Part shown: piece by piece, positions 24,924-34,107 of the stretch
Numbering within the stretch: position 1 is the stretch's first letter
Layout of the letters: the number at the start of each line of letters is the position of its first letter
Assembly: GCA_003313425.1 (NCBI GenBank)
Contig: NHZP01000005.1
Coordinates: forward strand, 1,674,001 to 1,738,000
Length of the DNA stretch: 64,000 nt
Reading direction: 5' to 3'
DNA from: Pseudopyrenochaeta lycopersici
Lineage: Eukaryota; Ascomycota; Dothideomycetes; Pleosporales; Pseudopyrenochaetaceae
Translations under genes and position numbers: made by a program
The notes under the pieces: model-generated
Seen by the model: the letters and a program-made list of their open reading frames with translations, nothing else
Databases searched by the model: none
Told to the model about the DNA's origin: nothing

Positions 24924-25262
24924 GGGACGGGCTTTCATCTTAAAGCAGGGGAGGGGCTGTATTTCCTTTGTTAAATTTTCGCATATTTTTATACATTCAG
25001 CATCACACACACGCAGCGCAACCTCCCAGACACATAAAAATAAGTCAAAATTAAACGAAATATCATTTAGAGTCGCTGGGAGGTCGATCTCCTTACTGCG
25101 CGATCGAAAATAGTAGAGAAACCAGGGTGTTAAAGAATCTGGCCAATCAGCAATCGCCAGGTGAGCTTAGCGAGACCTGCTAAAATCTGATTAGCTGGAC
25201 AACTTAATATCTGCGCCAACAGCTGCAACGCAACTACGAGGCCACAGAGCAACAATTCGAAG
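24924..25262. other. Spacer between pol and the third frame, with an internal purine tract
   Basis: Contains AAAGCAGGGGAGGGGCTG at 24941-24958, which looks like a second polypurine tract directly after pol, and at about 25140-25198 a 59-bp segment nearly identical to the end of gag at 20374-20432. Otherwise AT-rich and without a gene. Confidence 0.6.
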
Positions 25263-28200
25263 ATGCAGAATCAATTAAAGGAGGTAGAAGATAAGGTAAT
25301 TAATGTTTTAAAGTGTGAAAGTAAGTTTATAGCTGCGTTTGGCAGTAAGATAAGACCCGCTCAGGAAACGTTCCTAAGTGGCCAACTCTTAAGAGGAACC
25401 GCTATGCCAGCCAATCAGGCAACAGGAAGGAGTTAAAATAATAGCAACTTCACCTTTTACTACGTTAACAAGCTTTAGCGGGGCTTTCAAGTAAAGTTAG
25501 GGAGGGAAAGATACCCTCCGCCGCTTAAACCCCCTCCAAATCTCAAGCCTGTGGTTAATCCTACAGGGCCTAAGTTTCTCTTTCTTGCTTCCTATCACTA
25601 TCTATTAAAACTTTCTGAGGTAGACACACGAGTACCTGTCAGGTACAAACTTCAAGCGATGTCACAGCCGCCTCAGACACCCAAACAGCCTGGGAAGCGT
25701 CCACCCCCACCGTCAAACCCAAATCCTTAACTAACCACAACTACAATTAAGCCTACGCCGACAGAGATTATGCGATTTACTAGTAAAGAAGCTATTAAAG
25801 ACTACAGAACTAAGCTTAAGCGTTATAGTAACGTTGAAGTCCCTTAGCACGCAGGGATCACAGTAGACACTTAGGTTTGAAGCTTGCTGTAAGTCTCGCC
25901 TGTTAAACAGAAGGGCATAGTAGATAATTAGATAGTAGCCTTAGCGACTTACTTTAACAAGACTTCGACCCTTATTATCGCGACTAGAGAATTTCTAAAA
26001 GGAAGACTGAGCCTAATATCGCAGTATAGAGGCGTCGCTGCTTTTAAGCAGTAATATCCTATACTTAAGGACATAGACACTTACAAGAAGAAGAGAAAAA
26101 AGGAGACAGAGAGCGCGTTTGCCTATCTGGACGAACACTATCAGCATGTACTGAGGCAGGTTCTTATTCCATATTCTGTTTAGGTAGTGTACTCGCACTC
26201 TGGCGTGACGGCAGTCTAATAGTTACTGCGCAGGACCTTGCTAGACAACCTCGCTCCCTTCTTTAATACAGCTCTTTACTATCAACGATAATCTGCGAGG
26301 AGGAGGCAGGATAGATTTGTTAATATTACTAACTAGGAAGAAGTACGTCAGCAGATAGCTAACATGCCTGCTTAGATAAAGAAGTATTATAAGGACGGCA
26401 ACGCTAAGTTGCGCAGCATCGTTAATAAGCATAAGATACCTGCCTCCAAGATCACAGCTAATAATATAGACACGCGCTCTAGACAAGGGTACCTTAACTA
26501 GATGTTCTAGACAGAGGCAATTAAATAGTATAGAAAGCAATTACATGCAGGGATGAAGCTTCCTCTAAATGTGCCTATTCCACCTAAGTGGCTGCAGGAG
26601 AATCATTTCAGGTATTATAAGCAGACTAAGTTACTTCTTCCTGCTGCTAGCAATAGCAAGAACGATTCAGCGACTAAGGCTGGCGTCCAGACGACAGCCT
26701 TAGCGATAACTGCCTCTAAACGTGCTAGAAGCTAAAGCCCAGCCACTTTATCAAACATTAGAGGGCGCACGCAAGTTATTAAGCCTTCTAGTCTTAGTTA
26801 TCAACGCACAAGCAAAGAATTTAGAAGCGATATCTAGAATAAGCTAGAGAAGCTAGGCGAGCCTTGAACGGACAGGCTGTCTGTTACAGCTGAAAGTATT
26901 CAAGAAATCCAGCTAGAAGAACGACGTTTAAGAGGAAACAGGCGCACTTAACAACAAGTTAAGGCAGTAGAGGCCCTTCAAGAGAAATTCCGTCTTAGGC
27001 GGCGTTAGAGATTTCCCTCTACGCAGCCTCTCGCTCCAGATAAGATTCGCGTAAGAGACTTAGAGTTAGTAAGGCAGTTACGCGAAGAGTCAGAAATGCT
27101 GCTAGCAACACTTAACGATAGTATTAACGTTCGAGACTCAATTAAAGAAGACATCTCGCTTGAAACCAGCATCGCAGTAAAATCGCGCAAGGGATGTAAC
27201 TGTATGAACAAACAGTCTACTCTAGTTAAGATGACCGCGTCGCTCACGTCTAGGAAGTTGAATAATGGTAAGCGCGTCCAGCTGATTGGTACCTGGTATC
27301 AAGAGTGTGTGAATTTCAGCACTCTCAAGGATAGGCAGGGTAGTCAGGTATTCAACCATCGCAGGGTGTGCTGGCAACATTACTGTTACGTGGCTAGCAA
27401 GATAGGCCTGCTTACTCGAAGCCTTAGCATTTCAAACACAGTTTAGCTACTCAAGATACTATACTATCGTCAGGATTGATAGGGTTAGCTTCAATCAGAC
27501 CCAGTAACTCAAGTTCTGTTCTTAGCCCCGTTTTGAGGAGACTATACGCATCAAGACCTGAAGAGCTATCGTTATCGCCCAGTAAAAGTTTGAGTCCAAA
27601 TTAACTAGGACGAAGTTGCTAAGGCTCTTGATTGGGGAGTATATGTTAAAGCATTCAAGGAATACAGCAGCATTACCTACGACGCCTTTAGCTGGATTTT
27701 TAAGGATCCTGAGCTAGTCTTAATCCTTAATTAAAGTTTTAATATGTACCTCTACCACACGCAGCTAATTGATAGCAAAAGCAACCTTAGCTAGTGTCAG
27801 GTAATGTATTATTCGTTAATACAGCAGCTTGTGCGAAGTGACGTTGAATACTAGCTGCTGTACGCAGTCTTGCGAAAAGAGCCTAACCTAATTTCCTACC
27901 CTTACTACACGAAATACACTAAGCCTGGGGATAAGACTTACTTCCGTTACGTTAACTTAAACATCTCTAAGGCTGTATACTCAGGCAGAGGCGTAGACAT
28001 TATCCAAGGAAGCGTCTCTTTTAACAATAAAGACAAAGACAACTACACGCAGATACTACGTGGCTTTCATAATATTATCCACAAGTACCAGAACTGGCGA
28101 GAAAACTCAGGACTCAAGAACTCCACTAGTTACATTAAGGGATAGGACGATAAGAGGGACTGGCCAGAGAGTTGCAGTGCGAAATTCCCTGACGTTGAAT

Positions 28201-29120
28201 AGTTCAGTCAGCCTTGCAAGGCTGGTCACGTCCGCATCTCTAATCCTAGGCTGCCTCATGGATCTACTAGGCCTGCAACTAAGCAACAACGAACTATCTT
28301 GCCTTAGTTTGTCAAGGTAGAAGAGGACATGACTACGATAGAGATTCCTAAGATGGGCTCCTATCAAGAGCTCGCTGCTGCCTTTCAAAGCTTGACTGCC
28401 GCGCCAAAGTCACCGTCTAGACACTCAAATCACTATAGCAGCGTCAAGTAGGCCTTTCCTAGAGATATTACACCAGTGTACTCGTCAAACATTGCTAAGG
28501 CTGTGAACTGTCAGCTAAGATAGGATTCTCCGCTAGTTTTAGAGGAACTAACTAACTTATTCACGGATTAGCCTGACCCTAGTTTAATCCGTCAATTTAT
28601 CAAGGATACTAGGAAGGCTACAGTAAAGATAATCAAAGAGCATTAGGTTATCTGCTAGCATCATGAGAAGCTTGCTTTTAGAGAAGACAAAGACATCAGC
28701 GTACCTAACAGGTCGTTCTTCTCAAATAAAGGTATAAATCCAGCTTAGGAAGCTGAGTGGTGGAAGCACGATAGGCAGGTTAAACAACGCACTGCCCTAG
28801 ACAAGGTTCTTAAGGAGCTTTCTAATAATCCTAATAGCAAGGCTGCTAGGATGCTGGACAGGAAGGAGAAACCGAGGCGCCTGTCCATCCGAAGCGCAAC
28901 TGAGTCTCCACAGACTTCAACTCATGCTAGTTCACGAAGGTCGTCATCGCAGCAACAGGCGCTAGGTCAGTATTCGCCTGGTCAGTCACCTATAGGACCT
29001 CCTCCTGCGCCTTCTCGTCCTGGGCAAGCGCAACCTGACATAAGCGCGTCAAATCTGCATACACCGTCGCAGACTCCTCATCGTAGCAAGAGGATTAAGG
29101 AGATCAAGAAGAAGAAGTAA
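25263..29120 (+). pseudogene. Third reading frame of the giant gypsy element, dioxygenase-like C-terminal region
   Basis: One frame of 1285 codons from ATG 25263 to TAA 29118, broken only by RIP-type stops, follows pol and precedes the polypurine tract, where an env-like gene would sit. There is no signal peptide or membrane segment. Visible parts: a proline-rich stretch (residues about 135-155), a long basic helical region (270-600), NHRRVCWQHYCYVASKIGLL near 700, then residues 870-1010: YPYYTKYTKPGDKTYFR followed by Y896-V-N898, then GSVSFNNKDKDNYTQILRGFH, and RISNPRLPHGS with H999 and R1010. The pattern H-x-D, a downstream H, and R about ten residues later is that of 2-oxoglutarate/Fe(II) dioxygenases; Y896 and N898 are one RIP transition from His and Asp. 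The C-terminus is Ser/Pro-rich ending in KRIKEIKKKK. Similar proteins are, I believe, encoded in other fungal genomes as hypothetical proteins; the dioxygenase call is an inference. Confidence 0.6.
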
Positions 29121-29505
29121 GGCTTGACAGACTCTGATTAGCTGAGTGCCTCCAGGTCGTTTAAGGGATACTAGGACGATGGCATACTTGCTAGCGTCTT
29201 CAACAGTAAGGTTAAGGCGCATTTTCTTTTGTTTTTCCTACTATCTTTAGGAGATTTAACGATAAAGTGCGGGAGTTCATAAAGGAACCTGCACAATTAC
29301 GAGGACTGCTCCTCCTACAGAAATGCAGCCTATACTGCCTTCCCTTTATTCATAAGGCAACAATTTCTTTCTTTCTTTCTTTCTTTCTTTCTTTCCTTTT
29401 CCCAGTTCTCTTCTCCTCCTACTAGTAGTTCTACTTGCGAGGAGAAGGAACAATAAGTAGGAGTTGTAAGCTCAATAGGACTGAGCTCGAAGTAGGGGAG
29501 GTTTA
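29121..29505. other. 3' non-coding region of the giant gypsy element with (TTTC)n and polypurine tract
   Basis: No frame of note. A (TTTC) microsatellite runs at about 29366-29400 and the polypurine tract AAGTAGGGGAGG lies at 29490-29501 immediately before the right LTR. Confidence 0.75.
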
Positions 29506-29876
29506 TACCGTTGCACAGGGTACCTAGGCAATCAGGTAATAATGGGTTTCCTTTGTCAGCGAGATTTGATGATAAGACTTGGAGATGCGAGAGATCTCAA
29601 CGTAATGCACCAAAACCTCATGCACCACACTCCACGAGAATTCACTTCAAAAACTGAGATTTTGTAAAGTAGCTAGTGCATTAGCTACGTTAATTCATAA
29701 GATTTCAGACCATTTTGTTTATTACTTTTAATCAGGCTCCATACTTACCTTCGTTTCTGGCAGACTGCACAGGCAGAGCTGCTCCTGTTATTCACGCACG
29801 TTTGGATTCCATCGTTACCTCTCATTCACAACACCAGAACTGCGGGATTGTGCCGAACCACCTTGTTAACTCCACA
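29506..29876 (+). repeat. Giant gypsy element 3' LTR
   Basis: 371 bp, same length as the left LTR, with more TpA changes (for example GGTAATAATGGG for GGTGATGATGGG). Preceded directly by the purine tract and a TTTA spacer. Confidence 0.92.
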
Positions 29877-29882
29877 ACAGTA

Positions 29883-30711
29883 AGTAACGCAAATTATTAT
29901 TATATAACGCGTTTAGGTTCGCATAATTATTTAGGGACTAAAGGATTAGTACGCTAACTATAACTCTTCTTAAATTATTAGAGAGAGAGTAGTAGAGTTA
30001 GTTAATCTAGGCTCCTTTGTTTAGGTTAGTATTAGCTACTAGCCTTCTAAAATCCGCGAAGTAGGATAAGAAGTTCTTCTTTCCTTATTTTAAGTTATCT
30101 AATTAGCTCTACGCAGTAAGTTCTTAGTTTAGATCTCTGTAGGTAGCGTTAAGGAATCTAATAAGTTAATCTATAGTTATAATATCTTTATCTATAAGAG
30201 GGTCTACTAGTATAGCAGAGTCGCGCTTAAGATAAGAGTGTGCGTAGATTAGGCGGGCTTCTTTATTTACGAATTAATTAGCGTTTCCTTTTAACTTATA
30301 TTATAGTTTTATTAGGAAGAGTAGGAAGTCCTTCTTCCTTCTACTAAACGCAGGTAGGTTAGGGAGTTATTCTAATTTTAGCCTAATCGCGGAGGGTTTA
30401 GAAAGGGAGGTTTAGGTTGTAGGTAGGGTAAGAGTTATAGGAGAGAATCTATTACTAGATAATGTCTCTTTATTACCTAGTTAGCTCTTAGCTTTAGTTA
30501 TTATAATAGCTAGGGTAGTAGCAGACTTTGTCTTAATTACCTTAAGTTCTTAGCGTAGAGTTGCTATCTCTTCGTAATAGCGGGCTTCCTGCTTAGACAG
30601 GGAGGCCTGTAAGGCTTTATTTCTAGCTTTTAACGCTTTACTACTAACTCTTAGTTCTTATAGCTGTTGCAGGATAAGCTAAAATAGATCTATATTTTCT
30701 TAAGAGGCTAT
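29883..30711 (-). pseudogene. Gag remnant of another gypsy element (host of the nested insertions)
   Basis: Minus-strand reading from about 30711 (start codon mutated ATG to ATA) gives a coiled coil (LQQL-x-ELRVSSKALKARNK, ALQASLSKQEARYYEEIATL), then capsid sequence LPNLPAFSRRKKDFLLFLIK, KEARLIYAHSYLKRDSAILV, TIDQLIRFLNATYRDLN and KKNFLSYFADFRRLVANTN, typical of a gypsy Gag that uses a fitness-type capsid fold. Stops are RIP-type. The reading runs to the giant element's insertion point at 29877; its continuation would be in 11989 and below. Confidence 0.78.
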
Positions 30712-30952
30712 AGTAAATAACGTAACGTAATATTATAAGAGGCTATAAGTAGGGATTTTAACGCTTAACTAATAGCTTAATTATTATACTACGTATAATC
30801 TTAGGTGTAATATAAGACGTTGCGTAAAGAAGAGAAGAGAACAGAAACTCAGGTGCAGAAGAATACTTAGGGGCCAGGCCTGTGCTCGAGCTCAGGCCTC
30901 GACAGGGCTAGCCAATTCAGGTGTTGCGGGAACTACAGTAGTTACTATAACA
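30712..30952. other. Leader region upstream of the gag remnant, mostly mutated
   Basis: AT-rich to about 30830, then a short less mutated patch (30861-30930) with the palindrome-like CAGGCCTGTGCTCGAGCTCAG. No gene is visible. Confidence 0.45.
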
Positions 30953-31813
30953 GAGAGTAAAGTAATAGAATAAAGTATAGAAGAAGAAAGATAGTAGAGT
31001 ATTACTAACAGCTATTATTTAGTTAAAAGTTAGGAGAGTAAAGAAATATACTATAGTATAGAGAGAGAAGAATAGTAGGGTTTTGCTAAGTAGTATTATA
31101 AAGTTTTAAAAGAAGAGAGTAAAGTAATATAATAGAGTATAGAGGGAGAAAGATAGTAGGGATTTACTAAGCGCTTTAAATAGAGTTAAGAAAGAGGAGA
31201 GCGAAGTAATATAATATAGTATTAAGAGAGAAAGATAGTAGGGATTTACTAATAGCTATTTATTAGATATAAGGCACATATCTAGCAGTAGTTAGATTAG
31301 ATGTGCGCATAATAAGGTGCGACGCTAGTGCAACGCTAGAGGAAAATCACACGTAAGGAGCGGCGAGTTAAAATTAAGCTCAGCCCCTCCAGAAGACAGA
31401 GAGCACAATTAATTAACACATCATCAACTTATTCTACATGAACACGCTATTAAGTATTAAATCTAACACTATTATAAAGTTAAGAGTTAAGAGAGTAAAG
31501 TAATATAATATAGTATAGAGAAAGAAAGATAGTTAAGATTTACTAACTACTTTTATAGGGATAAGAAAGAGGAGAGTAAAGCAATATAATAGAGTATAGA
31601 GGGAGAAAGATAGTAGAGATTTACTAACCGCTTTTATTAAGTTATAAAAGAGGAGAGTAAAGTAATATAATATAGTATAGAGAGAGTAAGGTAGTAGGGG
31701 TTTACTAACTACTTTTATAGAGTAAGGAAGGAGGGAGCAAAGTAATAAGGTATAGTATAAAGGGGGAAAGATAGCAGAGATTTGCTAGAGAGGTATTTAG
31801 GATCTGACTTAAC
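30953..31813. repeat. 81-bp tandem repeats, eight copies in two blocks
   Basis: Units begin GAGAGTAAAGTAATATAATA and end with GGGATTTACTAA plus a variable CTTTTAT-type tail. Starts at about 30953, 31034, 31115, 31197, then 31491, 31572, 31653 and 31733 give a spacing of 80-82 bp. The blocks are separated by about 230 bp (31261-31490) of different sequence that is less mutated in part. Position upstream of the minus-strand gag suggests they belong to that element's leader. Confidence 0.82.
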
Positions 31814-31927
31814 CCTTAGTCTATTTCTTCGCATCCTAATTTACTTAGTTTCAGCCTGCAGCTCGCCTTATTAAAGCATTTCGCAATAGTTATGCTCTAA
31901 TATTTACCTCTTAGCGTAGCTTTTATA

Positions 31928-33773
31928 ACGTGAGCGGCAAGCGAAACGCCCAGGTAAGCGAAACGCCCACTCTTGCCAAGACCACACCTCCTTCTACCTT
32001 TAACTACAATGTCTCAACAACTTAATATTGAATTACTCCCTTGTGAGGATAGAATTATCTTAGCTATCCAAGCAATGAAAAAAGACGCGACATTAAGTGA
32101 TCGACGAGCTGCAGCAGTCTATAACGTTCCTAGAAGGACTCTCCGCGACCGACGCGCTGGAAAGCTTTTACGACGCGACAGCCAACCCAACTCGTTAAAG
32201 CTTAACAGGCACGAGGAAGACGCGATTATCCAATATATAAGGAAGCTAGACGCGCGAGGATTTGCCCCTACACTGTCTTATCTCCGTGAGATAGCGAATT
32301 AGTTGCTGGCTGCTTGTGGTAGTGGCCAGGTGGGAGAAAAATGGGCTAGAAACTTCCTCTCTCGTAAGCCTAAGATTAAATCCCAGCTAAGTAGGCCACG
32401 CGACTACTAGAGAGTCCTATGCAGCGATCCAGCTGTTATTAGCCCCTAGTTTGACCTTGTACGCAACATTAAAGCTAAGTACGGCGTCCTAGATGAAGAT
32501 ACCTATAACTTTGACGAGACTGGCTTTACTATGGGCGTAGGAGGGTCCGTCAAGGTGGTAACTGCGTCTGAGAGACGTACTCGACCACTGGGGATACAAC
32601 CTGGCAACTGCGAGTGGGTGACGTTGATTGCTGGTATTAACGCTATGGGCTGGACAATTCCACCCTTCATTATCTTCAAAGCTAAGAACCACGACAAGTC
32701 CTAGTTGCCTGATCTATGTAAGGGCTGGCGTATAGGCCTTAGTAAGAACGGCTGGACTAACAACGAACTTGGTCTAGCCTGGCTACAGCACTTTATCCAG
32801 CATACAGCAGCCCGGACAGTAGGCAGTCACCGGCTACTAGTAATTGATGGCCACGAGAGCCATAATTCACTTGCCTTCTAAGATCTATGTAAGGAGAACA
32901 AGATAATTACCCTCTGTATGCCTTTCTATTTATCCCATATCCTGCAGCCGCTTGATGTGGGCTGCTTTGCGCTATTAAAGCAGGTATACCGGCGAGAGAT
33001 TAGGGTCTTAGCAGACAGTCACATTACCTACATTGATAAAAAAGCATTCCTAGCTTCCTTTAAGGAGGTATTCGAGACCTCATTCTTACAGCAGAATATT
33101 CTATCTAGCTTCTAAGCAACTGGCCTAGTCCCACACAGCCTAGAGGTGGTGCTATCAAAGCTTAAGGTGAAGCCTCGCACGCCGACACTACCTCTACCAG
33201 GGCCTACCCCCTGGCACCCTAAAACACCCAGCAACGCCTAGGAGATAGAGGCTTAAACAACACTAATTATGAAGAGGATTCGTGACTATAAGAGTTCCTC
33301 TCCTGATTCTATTATTAAGATAGTGTTACAAGTTAAAAAGGGATTAACATTGAAGGTACACTCACACACGTTGCTAGAAGCTAGAGTAGCTAGTCTTGAG
33401 CAGGCAAATAGAGCTGCTTCTGAGCAGAAAAAGCGTAAGAAAAAGCGGATCTAGCAGGGAGGGACCCTATTAAAGGAGGAGGGAGAGGACTTAATTACTT
33501 AGAGGGACGTTAATGCCCAACTTAAGGTGGAGAGGCGTGCGGAGAGGGCTCAAACAGGTGCTAGTACAAGGGGTATCCGACGCTGTAAAACTTGTGGAGA
33601 GGCAGGACATAATAAGCGCACGTGTAAGAAAGATATAGTAGAAATAGAGGATTAATTTAAGCTACTATAAGCTGTAGTAGCTTTTTGTAGGATTAAGTTG
33701 TTAACGTGCAAAGTTGTAAAGCTTGGTGGGGTGGGCGTTTCGCTTACCTGGGCGTTTCGCTTGCCGCTCACGT
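31928..33773 (+). mobile_element. pogo/Fot1-type transposon, complete copy 2
   Basis: TIRs ACGTGAGCGGCAAGCGAAAC at 31928 and the complement ending at 33773, each with the CGTTTCGCTT motif twice, about 45 bp long. TA lies at 31926-31927 and 33774-33775. Length 1846 bp, usual for Fot1 relatives. Same family as the copy at 1-652 but in opposite orientation and with RIP-type changes. Confidence 0.96.
32009..33655 (+). pseudogene. pogo-family transposase with C-terminal zinc knuckle, broken by stops
   Basis: ATG 32009 to TAA 33653, 549 codons in a single frame. First stop at codon 99 (TAG where the copy at 1-571 reads CAG). HTH region residues 31-50; catalytic blocks NFDETGFTMGVGG near 32510, LVIDGHESHNS near 32840 and LQPLDVGCFALLK near 32940 give a DDD triad. 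The C-terminus reads RRCKTCGEAGHNKRTCKK, a CCHC knuckle, seen in several fungal pogo transposases. Stops are TAG at former Gln/Trp sites. The knuckle may aid nucleic-acid binding. Confidence 0.93.
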
Positions 33774-33775
33774 TA

Positions 33776-34107
33776 CTCCCTTTATGCTGTATCTTAAACT
33801 AGTTTTAGTAATACTATTATAGGGCATGTAAGTGCCTAAGGAATATAATAAAGTCTTTAAAATATTTAAGAAAATAGCTATTTGTAAGGATTTTAGACTA
33901 TCTAGAACAGTAGTAGCAGAAGTAAAAAGGGGGAGATTAGATTCTAGCCCCTTAAATTGTCGCGATATAAAATAGTTTAATCTCTAGCATTAAAGGCGCT
34001 CCTAAAGTACGCACTCTATTACTTTAGCTTATCTATAATTTATATATTATAGTTCTCTTAAATAATAATCTGTTTACGCTTAAGCTATACCACACACTAA
34101 TCTTCCT
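33776..34107. other. RIP-mutated spacer
   Basis: AT-rich sequence, no gene or known motif, between the pogo copy and the OrsD-type remnant. It may hold the left end of the larger duplicated unit but no terminal repeat is recognisable. Confidence 0.45.

Larger units (their letters stand above)
17270..29876 (+). mobile_element. Giant (12.6 kb) gypsy-type LTR retrotransposon with an extra 3' reading frame
   Basis: Two 371-bp LTRs (17270-17640 and 29506-29876) lie in direct orientation; the left begins TGCCGTTGCACAGGG and the right TACCGTTGCACAGGG (RIP change of the first G), both ending CTCCACA. Flanks ACAGTG (17264-17269) and ACAGTA (29877-29882) form a 6-bp target duplication with one transition. 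Behind the left LTR TGGCGAAGCCCAAGG at 17645 is a plausible primer-binding site; AAGTAGGGGAGG at 29490-29501 is the polypurine tract. Inside: 5' leader 17641-18186, gag-protease, pol, then a third long frame. Typical gypsy elements are 5-8 kb, so this one is unusually large. Confidence 0.92.

Noticed and set aside
25263..29120. Envelope-like gene for the third frame of the giant element
   Set aside because: No signal peptide, membrane segment, furin-like site or cysteine-rich ectodomain; it is basic and soluble in character.
30953..31813. CRISPR-like regular spacing
   Set aside because: Units are 81-bp full-length tandem repeats without unique spacers, in a fungal genome.
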